Source: Pseudomonadales bacterium
GTDB taxonomy: Bacteria; Pseudomonadota; Gammaproteobacteria; Pseudomonadales; Azotimanducaceae
Assembly: GCA_017854255.1 (NCBI GenBank)
Contig: JAFMIA010000018.1
Span: 1 to 46,131 of the forward strand
Length of the DNA: 46,131 bases
Reading direction: 5' to 3'
Shown here: piece after piece, positions 17,548 through 26,704 of the stretch
How positions within the stretch are numbered: the first letter of the stretch is position 1
Layout: every line of letters starts with the position of its first letter
Notes under the pieces: model-generated
What the model saw: only the letters and a program-made list of their open reading frames with translations
The model's database searches: none
What the model was told of the DNA's origin: nothing
Translations under genes and position numbers: made by a program

Positions 17548-19386
17548 TCAGTCTTCAGATAGGGTAACAAGCATTTTTTGGGCTTCAGCCGCCTCGGAGG
17601 CTGTTCCGATGACAGCCACTCGATTCAGTAAACCGCGCGCGGCGTCAGCGTCGCCCATATCGACATAGGCGCGCGCCAAATCCAACATGCTTGCGGGGTC
17701 TTCATCAGGATCAATTCCCAGCTCTGACGCAACCTCAGCTTCGCTAAGATCACCCACGGCACTCAAATCAAGCGTTTCAAGCTCACTGAGGTCTTCTAAT
17801 GTTTCGAGGGTTTCTAACTCTTCTAGCGCGTCTATCTCTTCTAGTGTTTCTATATCTGCCAGCGTTTCTAGCTCGCTCAAGTCATCGAGTCCTTCTAATG
17901 CGCTCAAGTCTAATTCAGCACCATCGGTCTCGACTGGCGCCCCAACATCCGTCGGCATCAATTGCGTCGTGCTTGTGGCGCTCAGATCCGCGGTTTCCGC
18001 TGAGTTAACAACCGGCTCTGCTTCGTCTTCAGCGTCAGGCACCAAAGTCGTCGCTACGGCTGTCGCTTGAGTTGAAGGATCCGTCCCCGCTAATGCGGCA
18101 TCAGTATCGAACGCCGCCGGCGCCGGACTCGAGCCTTGAGGCTCTGAAGCAACCGCACTCGCCGAAGCCGCGCGAAGGCTTCTTGTGAGCCTTTGGTATC
18201 GGGCCGACATTAATAACAGCACGACAACGAGAATGACCAAAGCAACCATAAAAGCGACCGACATTGGCGTTAAGAACTGCTGCTCCGGCATAGCTTCTGG
18301 CACTGCCTTCGGCGAGGCCTTCGGTAAGGCTTCGAGGGTTTTAACTTGTTTTTGCAAGGCTGCAATCTGTTGATCTTTAAGCGAAATCGTGTCGACTAAA
18401 GACTCAAGTTTGCCTTCTAAAGACGCCAGTCGACCGGCTAACCTATCCCGCTCGATTGCCGCAAAGCGGATCCGTTCATCCTCTTCTTGCGCGCTATCGG
18501 TTGCCGCAAGCACTTCAAAGGGCTCTGCATTTTGATCTTCCGAGCTCGCCTCATCAACGGCAACTAAGACTAATTCGCTGTCAACAGAAGCCTCGATAGT
18601 TGGATTTTTTTTTTGACTTACTGGCTGCATTTGTTTCGTGTTTTGGCTCGCCACCTCAGCCACAGCCGATTCAAACGAAATGCGGTTCAAATCGTCCTGA
18701 TCCGGCATCACCAAAACATAGCCCGCTTTTAGCCGGTTAATATTTTGGTTCATAAACGCATCAGGATTACGGCTTTGAATTGCCAGCATCATGGCTTGAA
18801 CAGAGGTTGAGCGGTCCGGTCTCGCCGCGAGCGCGATCTCCCAGAGGGTATCGCCAGACTGCGTCATACGATCCACATCGAGGCTTTGAGCGCGCGCTTC
18901 AGCGATACGATTTGCCGAGCGAACACGCCCTGCTTGTACTGGCGTGATGTCGAGCGGCCGAACCGGGGCCATTAAAACAGGCGGATCCAATAGCACCGTA
19001 TATTCCCGAACCAAACGACCATTCGGCCACACCAATTCAAGTACAAAATTCAGATAGGGTTCAACAATTGAAGCCTCGGTACTCAATTCAATCCGCAAAC
19101 CGGACTCAGATGACACCGCTCGAAAATCAAGATCTGATAAGTTGCTGGACCAATCGACCCCCATCGCCTGAAACGCCGTTCTCGGCGCCAGCCCAACACG
19201 AACATCTTGGGGCGTTAAACGCTGGACATTGCCAAGCAGGATACTCGCTCGTAAGGGCTGGTTCAGTGACGACTCAAGGGTAATGTGCCCAAGGCTGACG
19301 GCCCTGGCGTTAAGGGATGTTGTCGCTGCCAGCGTTAACACAAACCACTGAATCAACCGCGTTAGCTTCTTACCGATCTGATGCAT
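17548..19386 (-). CDS. fimV: FimV-like peptidoglycan-binding inner membrane protein
   Basis: In order, numbered from a GTG-adjacent start: signal peptide (1-30), the conserved FimV N-domain (SLGHITLESSLNQPLRA onward, 31-150), a LysM domain (about 175-228, SGDTLWEIA), a coiled coil (about 303-353), one membrane helix (376-396), an acidic tail with Leu-Glu repeats (about 491-545), and the C-terminal TPR-like FimV domain (553-613). FimV binds peptidoglycan and organises polar machinery such as type IV pili and secretion in Pseudomonas. At roughly 612 residues it is much shorter than the 900-residue forms. A GTG at 19389 is 8 bases from GGAG and may be the real start instead of the ATG at 19386. 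Confidence 0.88.
   Translation of the reverse strand: MHQIGKKLTRLIQWFVLTLAATTSLNARAVSLGHITLESSLNQPLRASILLGNVQRLTPQDVRVGLAPRTAFQAMGVDWSSNLSDLDFRAVSSESGLRIELSTEASIVEPYLNFVLELVWPNGRLVREYTVLLDPPVLMAPVRPLDITPVQAGRVRSANRIAEARAQSLDVDRMTQSGDTLWEIALAARPDRSTSVQAMMLAIQSRNPDAFMNQNINRLKAGYVLVMPDQDDLNRISFESAVAEVASQNTKQMQPVSQKKNPTIEASVDSELVLVAVDEASSEDQNAEPFEVLAATDSAQEEDERIRFAAIERDRLAGRLASLEGKLESLVDTISLKDQQIAALQKQVKTLEALPKASPKAVPEAMPEQQFLTPMSVAFMVALVILVVVLLLMSARYQRLTRSLRAASASAVASEPQGSSPAPAAFDTDAALAGTDPSTQATAVATTLVPDAEDEAEPVVNSAETADLSATSTTQLMPTDVGAPVETDGAELDLSALEGLDDLSELETLADIETLEEIDALEELETLETLEDLSELETLDLSAVGDLSEAEVASELGIDPDEDPASMLDLARAYVDMGDADAARGLLNRVAVIGTASEAAEAQKMLVTLSED
18605..18614. repeat. 10-bp homopolymer (A10 in mRNA sense) inside fimV
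   Basis: Ten consecutive T on the plus strand give AAA AAA AA in the fimV reading direction, encoding the two lysines of SQKKNPT at about residues 258-264. It lies in the linker between LysM domain and membrane helix. Such runs can cause replication or transcriptional slippage. Confidence 0.9.
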
Positions 19387-19482
19387 CACAGTTTCTACTC
19401 CAACTAAATTCGGGCAAAATCATCGCTCACCCCTGAATTCCCATGCTAACCCACTTAGGCGCTAGAAACGACGCCTGCTGCG

Positions 19483-20502
19483 CTAACCGAGCCGCTCGAG
19501 CAGCGCCTCGGCGATTTGTAGGCTGTTCAATGCCGCGCCCTTGCGAATATTGTCCGAAACTACCCAAAGATGCAGGCCTAGGGGGTTCATGACATCGTTT
19601 CTGATCCGCCCAACAAAGACCGGATCCATTCCAGCCGATTCCGTCACCGCGGTTGGATAACCACCGGGTCGATGCTCATCCATGACCGAGACCCCTGCCG
19701 CCGATGATAGGAGCGCTTTCACATCCGCCGCACTTATGGCGTGTCTCGTTTCAATATAGATGGCTTCCGAATGCCCATAAAAGACCGGAATACGGACACA
19801 GGTTGGACTGACCTGGATGGTATCGTCTTCAAAAATTTTGTGCGTCTCCCAAATCATCTTCATTTCTTCTTTGGTGAAGCCGTTGTCTTGAAAGTCGTCG
19901 ATCTGGGGGACCGCATTAAAGGCGATTTGCTTACCAAACACTTTAGGCTCGATGTCTTGCGCATTCAGAAGCCTTGCTGACTGACTGGCGAGCTCTTCGA
20001 TCCCTGATTTACCCGCACCGGATACCGCCTGGTAGGTCGCGACATTAATCCGCGTAATACCGACCGCATCATGAATCGGCTTTAAGGGCACCAACATTGA
20101 AATGGTCGAACAATTCGGATTCGCGATGATGTTACGTTTTTTATATCCATCTAACGCATGAAGATTCACTTCCGGGACAATCAAAGGGATGTCGGTATCT
20201 CGACGAAAGTACGAGGTGTTATCAATCACAATGCAACCCGCGGCGGCTGCCTTCGGCGCGAATTCGGCGGAAACCGAACCACCAGCGGAAAATAAAGCAA
20301 TATCGACTTTCTGAAAATCAAACTGGGCGAGATCCTCAACTTTCAGATTTTTGTCCTTAAACGGCAGACGGGTGCCCGCCGAGCGCGCACTGGCTAAAAG
20401 ATGTAGCTCACCCACTGGGAAGTTTCGCTCTGACAAGAGTTCAAGCATGACCTCACCAACGGCGCCCGTTGCGCCAACAATCGCAATGTTTTTTAAACGC
20501 AT
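19483..20502 (-). CDS. asd: Aspartate-semialdehyde dehydrogenase Asd
   Basis: Asd reduces aspartyl phosphate to aspartate semialdehyde with NADPH, the branch point to lysine/diaminopimelate, threonine and methionine. The 339 residues include the dinucleotide loop VGATGAVGE, catalytic Cys131 (NPNCSTISM), SGAGKSGIEEL and the C-terminal RIRNDV region. The frame also opens at a TTG four codons earlier, but the ATG at 20502, with GAGA upstream, gives the standard MRLKNIAIVGATG start. It heads the asd-fimV-truA run, separated from fimV by 96 bp. Confidence 0.96.
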   Translation of the reverse strand: MRLKNIAIVGATGAVGEVMLELLSERNFPVGELHLLASARSAGTRLPFKDKNLKVEDLAQFDFQKVDIALFSAGGSVSAEFAPKAAAAGCIVIDNTSYFRRDTDIPLIVPEVNLHALDGYKKRNIIANPNCSTISMLVPLKPIHDAVGITRINVATYQAVSGAGKSGIEELASQSARLLNAQDIEPKVFGKQIAFNAVPQIDDFQDNGFTKEEMKMIWETHKIFEDDTIQVSPTCVRIPVFYGHSEAIYIETRHAISAADVKALLSSAAGVSVMDEHRPGGYPTAVTESAGMDPVFVGRIRNDVMNPLGLHLWVVSDNIRKGAALNSLQIAEALLERLG

Positions 20503-20693
20503 ACTTTTTCTCAATGTCTATTGTTTATGAAACGCTCGAGGGTAGAACCCCTAGAACGCCTTTTACCGGTTACCGCTCTTCGCGGCCCGCGCTATGACGC
20601 ATCAACTAATCCCAAAATACTGGATCAAAACGGTCCTTACAGCGCCAAAACAGCACTGTTGGCGCCGCGTTACAGCCCACACCCTCTGATGAA

Positions 20694-21767
20694 CTATCTA
20701 GCGCCCAGTTGCCCCGTTTGGCCACGTTGTCTAAGGGCATGATCCATCAAAACAATGGCCAGCATGGCTTCAGCAATGGGCGTTGCTCGGACACCAACAC
20801 ATGGGTCATGACGACCCTTGGTAACAACTTCGGTGGCCTCACCGCTGGTGGTAATCGTCTTTGCTGCCTGGGTTATGCTTGACGTCGGCTTCAGAGCAAT
20901 ACTCACTAAAATATCTTGGCCAGAACTAATACCCCCTAAAACGCCTCCGGCATGGTTCGAGCCAAAGCCTTCAGGAAAAATCTCGTCCCGATGCTCCGAC
21001 CCGCGCTGCTCAATCACCTCGAAACCATCCCCAATCTCAACGCCCTTTACCGCATTAATACTCATCATGGCGCCCGCAATATCCGCATCCAACCGACTAA
21101 AAACCGGCTCGCCTAGACCCGGCATCACGCCCTCGGCAACGATATTGATTCTTGCCCCCACGGAGTCCCCATCTCTGCGCAATTGATCAATGAGCGCCGC
21201 CATCTCGTCAACGCAAGCTGCATCCGGGCAGAAAAACGGGTTTTGATCCACAAAGTCCCAGTCAAAGTCCCTGACGTGGATCGTACCCATCTGCGCCAGA
21301 TAACCGCGAATTTTAATGCTGTGGTTTACCATAAGATATTTCTTTGCAATCGCGCCAGCCGCAACCCGCATCGCCGTCTCCCGAGCCGATGACCGGCCGC
21401 CGCCCCGATAGTCGCGGACGCCGTACTTCTGTTGGTAGGTGTAATCTGCATGCGCGGGCCGAAAAAGGTCCTTGATGGCGCTATAGTCCTTCGACTTTTG
21501 ATCTTCATTCTCGATCAAGAGACCGATACTGGTTCCCGTCGTGACCCCTTCGAACACACCGGATAGGATTTTAACCTGATCCGACTCTTGCCGCTGCGTT
21601 GCATATTTTGACGTGCCAGGCCTGCGACGATCCAAATCCCCCTGCAGGTCCGCCTCACAAAGCGGCATTCCAGGCGGACAGCCGTCGATAATGCAGCCCA
21701 AGGCGGGCCCATGGCTTTCGCCGAATGTCGTCACTCGAAACATTTCTCCAATGCTGCTACCCGGCAT
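20694..21767 (-). CDS. aroC: Chorismate synthase AroC
   Basis: AroC removes phosphate from 5-enolpyruvylshikimate 3-phosphate to form chorismate, using reduced FMN. The 357 residues have the standard N-terminus [15 protein letters not shown] and the FMN/substrate motif [16 protein letters not shown], with the C-terminal [16 protein letters not shown] precedes the ATG. It feeds chorismate to the tryptophan genes downstream on the same strand, though 191 bp separate it from asd. It is divergent from folE across 96 bp. Confidence 0.97.
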   Translation of the reverse strand: MPGSSIGEMFRVTTFGESHGPALGCIIDGCPPGMPLCEADLQGDLDRRRPGTSKYATQRQESDQVKILSGVFEGVTTGTSIGLLIENEDQKSKDYSAIKDLFRPAHADYTYQQKYGVRDYRGGGRSSARETAMRVAAGAIAKKYLMVNHSIKIRGYLAQMGTIHVRDFDWDFVDQNPFFCPDAACVDEMAALIDQLRRDGDSVGARINIVAEGVMPGLGEPVFSRLDADIAGAMMSINAVKGVEIGDGFEVIEQRGSEHRDEIFPEGFGSNHAGGVLGGISSGQDILVSIALKPTSSITQAAKTITTSGEATEVVTKGRHDPCVGVRATPIAEAMLAIVLMDHALRQRGQTGQLGAR

Positions 21768-21791
21768 GCGGACTCATCCTGAAAATGCGCT

Positions 21792-21797
21792 ATTATA
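21792..21797 (-). promoter_or_regulatory. Consensus -10 for aroC in the aroC/folE divergent region
   Basis: On the minus strand this reads TATAAT, and transcription would start about 18 bases before the aroC ATG. No good -35 partner is seen. The overlapping plus-strand TATTAT (21791-21796) could serve folE, so the two genes may compete for this site. Confidence 0.35.
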
Positions 21798-21863
21798 GAC
21801 CAATGCGAGCCATGGATCCTTGCAATTTTGCAGCAAAGGCTAGGCGTTACTACAGGAGGCGGT

Positions 21864-22412
21864 ATGGAACAGGCATTTCGAACGATTCTCGAGCAGGTTG
21901 GGGAAGACCCAGAACGCGAGGGTTTACTCGACACACCCAGTCGAGCCGCGAAGGCGATGGAATTCCTAACCAAAGGCTATGGCGAGACACTGGAAAGTCT
22001 CGTCAATGAAGCGCTGTTTGCCTCAGACACCAGCGAAATGATCTTGGTTCAAGATATTGAACTGTACTCAATGTGCGAGCATCACATGCTGCCATTTATT
22101 GGGAAATGCCATGTTGCTTACCTGCCAACCGGCCGCGTCTTGGGTCTCAGCAAAGTCGCCCGAATTGTCGACATGTATGCCAGGCGCCTGCAAATTCAAG
22201 AGAACCTGACCAAGCAAATTGCCGAGGCCATTCATTCCGTGACCGGCGCGGCAGGCGTTGGGGTCATTATCGAAGCGCAACACATGTGCATGATGATGCG
22301 TGGGGTCGAAAAGCAAAATTCTATGATGAAAACCTCAATGATGCTGGGCCAATTTCAAGCAGATCAAAGTACCCGTATGGAGTTTTTATCTATTTTGGGA
22401 CTACCGCGCTAG
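21864..22412 (+). CDS. folE: GTP cyclohydrolase I FolE
   Basis: FolE converts GTP to 7,8-dihydroneopterin triphosphate, the first step of folate synthesis. The start at 21864 is chosen because AGGAGG (21854-21859) sits 4 bases upstream. A longer frame opening at 21828 would add 12 residues with no homology. The 182-residue product has the zinc ligands Cys71 and His74 (SMCEHHMLP) and Cys142 (HMCMMMRGV). Divergent from aroC. Its stop lies 12 bp from the convergent DUF4892 gene, with no terminator visible between them. Confidence 0.96.
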   Translation: MEQAFRTILEQVGEDPEREGLLDTPSRAAKAMEFLTKGYGETLESLVNEALFASDTSEMILVQDIELYSMCEHHMLPFIGKCHVAYLPTGRVLGLSKVARIVDMYARRLQIQENLTKQIAEAIHSVTGAAGVGVIIEAQHMCMMMRGVEKQNSMMKTSMMLGQFQADQSTRMEFLSILGLPR

Positions 22413-22424
22413 CGCCTCACCCAA

Positions 22425-23321
22425 TCACGGTAACAGTATCAAATCAAGACGCTCGTTTGGTAAGCCCTCAATCGGCGACAGGCGACCCAACCCAAATGCA
22501 GACATTTGACAGCCTAATCCGGGCTTTGCAGCCAAGGTTGTAAGCAATTCGCTGGCAAGTCGCTCTGTCGCATCAACGCCAGCGCTCGGCGTCAAATTCA
22601 CATCGCCACCCGTGACCGCCAGAGCGATCTGTTGCGCTTTGTCTTGAGCGCCCCCACCAAGGCGCTGCTGCCCGCACCAAAGATCAAGCGCTTCCGCCAA
22701 TTCCACCTCAGAACCTACCACGTCAGACCAGGCTAATCGCAGATACCCCAATTCGGAAAGCGCAGCAAACAGGCGGCTTTTCAGACTCGGCGCCGCCGAG
22801 ACGACTGACTCGACCCGATAGTGAACCGCCTTATTGGACCGCTTTGAACCATAGACCAACCAATAAGTCTGTGATTGAACCGCCTTACCGACCCAATAGA
22901 ATTGAGTGCTTTCGGGGCCGTACAATTTGGGCTGACCAAAAACCGCATTCGCCCACTCATTACTGCTACCGCAACCCCGGCCAACGCATTCAAACAAACG
23001 CTCATAACCCTCGTCCACTGCTCGATCAAGAGATGCCATCACTTCTTCTAGGGTCGCATCATCGTCTGCTTTATAGGTTTGTCCTTGCAACACGCCCTGA
23101 ACCATCTGATATTCATCTCGGCTTAGGCTATTGCTAATTTTCTTGAGCCGGCTCAGAAAAATCTTGTGGCGCTCAACTGGGCCGGCCTGGCTGACCTCAA
23201 CCACCTCTGAGGCGATATCGAGTTCGAGTGCAATCACCGCATTCGACCAACCCAGCCCACTAACTATTGTTAAAATGAGGCTAAAATACCCCGATTTTTG
23301 CTTTAGAACATTAAAACTCAT
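22425..23321 (-). CDS. DUF4892 domain-containing exported protein
   Basis: The 298 residues start with an N-terminal signal-type hydrophobic stretch (about 13-33). The segment FECVGRGCGSSNEWANAVFG followed by LYGPESTQFYWV matches what I recall of the DUF4892 family, a class of Pseudomonas-type periplasmic proteins of unknown function. The last 45 residues (SAFGLGRLSP, ERLDLILL) resemble an OmpA-like end piece. The ATG at 23321 overlaps the sixA stop as ATGA. A GTG three codons earlier is less likely. It is the last gene of the htpG-sixA set and convergent with folE. The domain call is from pattern recognition only. Confidence 0.7.
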   Translation of the reverse strand: MSFNVLKQKSGYFSLILTIVSGLGWSNAVIALELDIASEVVEVSQAGPVERHKIFLSRLKKISNSLSRDEYQMVQGVLQGQTYKADDDATLEEVMASLDRAVDEGYERLFECVGRGCGSSNEWANAVFGQPKLYGPESTQFYWVGKAVQSQTYWLVYGSKRSNKAVHYRVESVVSAAPSLKSRLFAALSELGYLRLAWSDVVGSEVELAEALDLWCGQQRLGGGAQDKAQQIALAVTGGDVNLTPSAGVDATERLASELLTTLAAKPGLGCQMSAFGLGRLSPIEGLPNERLDLILLP

Positions 23322-23794
23322 AGTTGCCACTCTAATTGATGTTGATGACGGCTTGGTGCGCCTGGAAACAGTTTCAAGCCAAAGACACTGGCGGTCTTTG
23401 GAAAGACGTCACAACCCGTTAAGTCGTGAATCAAACGGCCAATTAACGGCATATGAAAAACCCATATCACGGGCTGCGCCTCAGCTAAAAGCCAGGCAAC
23501 TAATTGATCCGAATCACCCGAGGGTACCAGTTCAGCCGACTCGGGCAGAAGCGGTAAATTGAGCACTTCTGAGACAATCTCCGCCGTCTGACGCGCCCTC
23601 AAATAAGGGCTCGAACGCACACCTTGCGCTGATGGGGATTTTTTCGCAAGTTTGTGTGCCGCAGCCTGGACCGCCGCGCACCCCCACTGCGTTAAGGGCC
23701 GCGCGGCGTCTTTTCCTGCAAGCGCCCGCGCCTCGCCATGGCGCATCAACACGACATCAATCGTCTCAGCATCCGGGCTTACAGCATTAACCAT
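23318..23794 (-). CDS. sixA: Phosphohistidine phosphatase SixA
   Basis: SixA is a small histidine phosphatase that dephosphorylates phosphohistidines, in E. coli that of the nitrogen phosphotransferase protein NPr. The 158 residues carry the catalytic RHGEA (His19), the arginine motif SSPYLRARQTAE and the second catalytic histidine in VFHMPLIGRL. The usual serine or glycine before that histidine is Phe. It lies 11 bp after htpG and overlaps the DUF4892 gene by 4 bp, so it is expected to share the htpG transcript. Confidence 0.9.
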   Translation of the reverse strand: MVNAVSPDAETIDVVLMRHGEARALAGKDAARPLTQWGCAAVQAAAHKLAKKSPSAQGVRSSPYLRARQTAEIVSEVLNLPLLPESAELVPSGDSDQLVAWLLAEAQPVIWVFHMPLIGRLIHDLTGCDVFPKTASVFGLKLFPGAPSRHQHQLEWQL

Positions 23795-23805
23795 TCACGT
23801 CTCGA

Positions 23806-25707
23806 TCATCCGTTTTGGGTTGCGGTTAATTCCAGCAAGATCTTATTCAACCGCTGGACATAACTTGCAGGGTCTTTCAATTGGCTGCCTTCCGCGAGTA
23901 GCGCTTGATCGAACAAAACTTGGGTTAGGCTCTTAAAGCGATCCACATCAACCTCTTCATCCAAGCGCTGGACCAAGGGGTGGCCGACGTTGATCTCAAA
24001 AATGCGTTTGGCCTCGGGCACATCTTGGCCTGCTTGCGCCAGAATACGCCGCATTTGCATCCCCATTTCATCCTCTGCAACCACCAAACACGCGGGGGAA
24101 TCGGTCAAACGATGGCTGACTTTGACTTCAGAAACGGCATCGCCCAATTCAGTCTTAACGCGCTCAAGTAGACCCTTCATGGCCTCCTCAGTTTCTGCTT
24201 GAGCCGCTTTGCTTTCAGGATCGGCTTCACCGAGATCCAATGACCCCTTTGCGACATCCTGCAAGGGCTTACCATCAAAGTCCATCAGGTGACCAACCAG
24301 CCATTCATCGATTCGGTCCGACAACAGCAAGACTTCTACGCCTTTTGCTCGGAACACCTCCAGATGCGGGCTGTTCGCTGCTGTGGCATGGTTGTCTGCA
24401 GCAACATAATAGATCTTTTCTTGATCCGGTTTCATTCGAGCAACATAGTCCGCCAAAGACTGATTTTGAGTTGCCTGGCCCGTCTCCGTCGTCGCAAATC
24501 GCAGTAACGCCGCAATCTTTTCTTTGTTTGCAAAATCTTCTGCTGGGCCTTCTTTTAAGACTTGCCCAAATTCCGCCCAAAAACTTTGGTAGGCTTCGGG
24601 ATCTTTCTTAGCCAGCTTTTCAAGGGTATCTAGCGCTCTTTTAGTCAGGGCCGACTTCATCGACTCAATAGCCGGGTCCTTTTGCAGAATTTCCCGGGAC
24701 ACATTTAGGGACAGGTCGTTGGAATCAACCACCCCTTTTATAAACCGGAGATACAAGGGTAGAAACTGCTCGGCCTCATCCATGATGAAAACCCGTTGCA
24801 CATACAGCTTCAAACCCTTGGGGGCTTCCCGATTCCAGAGATCAAAAGGCGCCTTGGCAGGAACAAAAATCAAACTGGTGTAATCCAGTTTGCCTTCAAC
24901 CCGATTATGACTCCAGGTCAGGGCATCCTGAAAATCGTGCGCAATGTGCTTATAAAAATCTTGGTATTCCTCGTCCTTCACCTCAGATCGAGACCGAGTC
25001 CAAAGCGCCGTCGCACTATTAACGACTTCTTCTGTCGCAGCCTCGTCATCTTTTTCAGCTGGTTTTAAGATCGAAACCGGCACGGACACATGATCGGCAT
25101 ACTTTTTAATGACATTCTGCAGACGCCAATAATCTAAAAACTCTTCGTGTTCGCTTTGCAAGTGCAAGATAACGCAGGTACCACGCTCAGTTTTATCGAT
25201 GGTTTCAATTTCATAATCGGCCTCACCGGTCGACGCCCATCGAACACCCTCGGATTCGGCATCGCCGGCCCGCCGGGTCTCTACAACAACTTTTTTTGCA
25301 ACAATAAAAGCAGAATAAAAACCAACCCCAAACTGACCAATTAATTGTGAGTCCTTTTTCTGATCACCCGTTAAACCCGACAAGAATTCCGCCGTGCCGG
25401 ATTTTGCAATAGTCCCCAAATGACTCACAACATCTGCGCGGTTCATGCCGATCCCATTGTCGATAAACGACAACGTTTTCTGCTCTGCATCGGCAATGAC
25501 TCGAATTTGGTAATCCGCACCCTCATCCACCAAGGCTTCGTTGGATAACGTTTGAAACCGAAGCTTATCGATCGCATCGGATGCATTGGAGATCAACTCC
25601 CTTAAAAAGATTTCTTTATTGGAGTACAGAGAATGAATCATCAGCTGAAGCAATTGCTTCGCCTCAGTCTGAAACCCGAGCGTTTCTTTTTCAGTTGCAT
25701 CCGTCAT
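23806..25707 (-). CDS. htpG: Molecular chaperone HtpG (Hsp90)
   Basis: This is a cytosolic ATP-dependent chaperone of 633 residues. The N-terminal GHKL ATPase domain shows [25 protein letters not shown] and [11 protein letters not shown]. The middle domain contains the catalytic-loop stretch NVSREILQ, and the C-terminal dimerisation domain lacks the eukaryotic MEEVD end. The ATG is preceded by GAGGT. A heat-shock-type promoter lies 30-55 bp upstream. It leads the htpG-sixA-DUF4892 set and sits behind the sucD terminator. Confidence 0.98.
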   Translation of the reverse strand: MTDATEKETLGFQTEAKQLLQLMIHSLYSNKEIFLRELISNASDAIDKLRFQTLSNEALVDEGADYQIRVIADAEQKTLSFIDNGIGMNRADVVSHLGTIAKSGTAEFLSGLTGDQKKDSQLIGQFGVGFYSAFIVAKKVVVETRRAGDAESEGVRWASTGEADYEIETIDKTERGTCVILHLQSEHEEFLDYWRLQNVIKKYADHVSVPVSILKPAEKDDEAATEEVVNSATALWTRSRSEVKDEEYQDFYKHIAHDFQDALTWSHNRVEGKLDYTSLIFVPAKAPFDLWNREAPKGLKLYVQRVFIMDEAEQFLPLYLRFIKGVVDSNDLSLNVSREILQKDPAIESMKSALTKRALDTLEKLAKKDPEAYQSFWAEFGQVLKEGPAEDFANKEKIAALLRFATTETGQATQNQSLADYVARMKPDQEKIYYVAADNHATAANSPHLEVFRAKGVEVLLLSDRIDEWLVGHLMDFDGKPLQDVAKGSLDLGEADPESKAAQAETEEAMKGLLERVKTELGDAVSEVKVSHRLTDSPACLVVAEDEMGMQMRRILAQAGQDVPEAKRIFEINVGHPLVQRLDEEVDVDRFKSLTQVLFDQALLAEGSQLKDPASYVQRLNKILLELTATQNG

Positions 25708-25735
25708 GGCTTACCTCGCTTTTGTTATCTATAGA

Positions 25736-25763
25736 AAAGTGGGGGTTCGTTGAGTGAATTCAA
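25736..25763 (-). promoter_or_regulatory. Sigma32 (heat-shock) promoter of htpG
   Basis: On the minus strand GGTTGAA (-35; consensus CTTGAA) is followed after 14 bases by CCCCACTTT (-10; consensus CCCCATnTA). Initiation near 25729 gives a leader of about 22 nt before the htpG ATG. The two elements lie in complementary arms (GGGGGTT at 25741-25747 and AACCCCC at 25762-25768), so the region can also form a hairpin in single-stranded form. Confidence 0.65.
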
Positions 25764-25786
25764 CCCCCCTACTGATATTTGAGATC

Positions 25787-25816
25787 AAAAAAAAGCGGCT
25801 ATTAGCCGCTTTTTTT
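25787..25816 (-). terminator. Intrinsic terminator of the sdh-suc cluster
   Basis: A GC-rich stem AGCGGC/GCCGCT (25794-25799 with 25805-25810, extendable towards the loop) is followed on the minus strand by eight T (complement of 25787-25794). It begins 13 bases after the sucD stop. It also has seven T on the plus strand but nothing reads into it from that side. Confidence 0.88.
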
Positions 25817-25828
25817 ATGAGCAAACGA

Positions 25829-26704
25829 CTAAGACCAGCCCGTCGCCTCTTTCAAAGCATCACCAATCGAGGCAAGACTTTTAACCGTCACAACACCTGC
25901 CGCTGTCAGCGCTGCAAATTTATCATCGGCTGTGCCTTTACCACCGGCGATGATCGCGCCAGCATGGCCCATGCGCTTACCAGGCGGCGCCGTAACACCG
26001 GCAATGTAACCCACAACCGGCTTGGTAACATGTGCCTTGATGTACTCCGCTGCCTCTTCTTCTGCGTTTCCGCCAATCTCACCCACCATGACAATTGCCT
26101 CGGTGCCTGGATCGTTCTCGAACAGCTCGAGCACGTCAATGAAATTGGTTCCAGGAATTGGGTCTCCGCCAATCCCAACACACGTACTCTGACCAAACCC
26201 TAGATCCGTCGTCTGTTTGACCGCCTCATAGGTCAGGGTACCGGATCGAGAAACAATACCCACTCGACCTGGCAGGTGGATATCGCCTGGCATGATTCCA
26301 ATCTTGCATTCCCCTGGCGTGATCACACCCGGACAGTTCGGCCCAATCAGTCGAATCCCTAATTCATCAACCCGGACCTTCACGGCAAGCATGTCCAGCG
26401 TCGGCAATCCCTCTGTAATGCAGACGATTAGCTTAATCCCCGCCTCAGCCGCTTCCAAAATACCATCTTTAGCAAACGCCGCCGGCACATAAATAACGGT
26501 TGCGTCGGCGCCGGTTTCAGCAACCGCCGCGGCAACGGTGTCAAAAACCGGCAGCCCCAAATGGGTCTGCCCGCCCTTGCCAGGTGTTATGCCACCCACC
26601 ATTTGAGTCCCATAGGCGATCGACTGTTGCGAATGCAGCGTGCCTTGAGCACCGGTGAATCCTTGACAAATAACCTTCGTTTGCTTGCTAACTAAAACGC
26701 TCAT
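25829..26704 (-). CDS. sucD: Succinyl-CoA synthetase alpha subunit SucD
   Basis: SucD forms the CoA-binding and phosphohistidine subunit of the enzyme that converts succinyl-CoA to succinate with NTP formation. The 291 residues include the CoA-binding Rossmann segment [12 protein letters not shown] and the active His247 in RMGHAGAII. The start overlaps the sucC stop by 4 bp (ATGA). It is the last gene of the sdhCDAB-sucAB-lpd-sucCD run and is followed by a strong intrinsic terminator. Confidence 0.98.
   Translation of the reverse strand: MSVLVSKQTKVICQGFTGAQGTLHSQQSIAYGTQMVGGITPGKGGQTHLGLPVFDTVAAAVAETGADATVIYVPAAFAKDGILEAAEAGIKLIVCITEGLPTLDMLAVKVRVDELGIRLIGPNCPGVITPGECKIGIMPGDIHLPGRVGIVSRSGTLTYEAVKQTTDLGFGQSTCVGIGGDPIPGTNFIDVLELFENDPGTEAIVMVGEIGGNAEEEAAEYIKAHVTKPVVGYIAGVTAPPGKRMGHAGAIIAGGKGTADDKFAALTAAGVVTVKSLASIGDALKEATGWS

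Noticed and set aside
17687-18070. A 127-codon Ser-rich plus-strand frame
   Set aside because: It is the antisense of the acidic repeat tail of fimV; Ser richness comes from complementing Glu and Leu codons.
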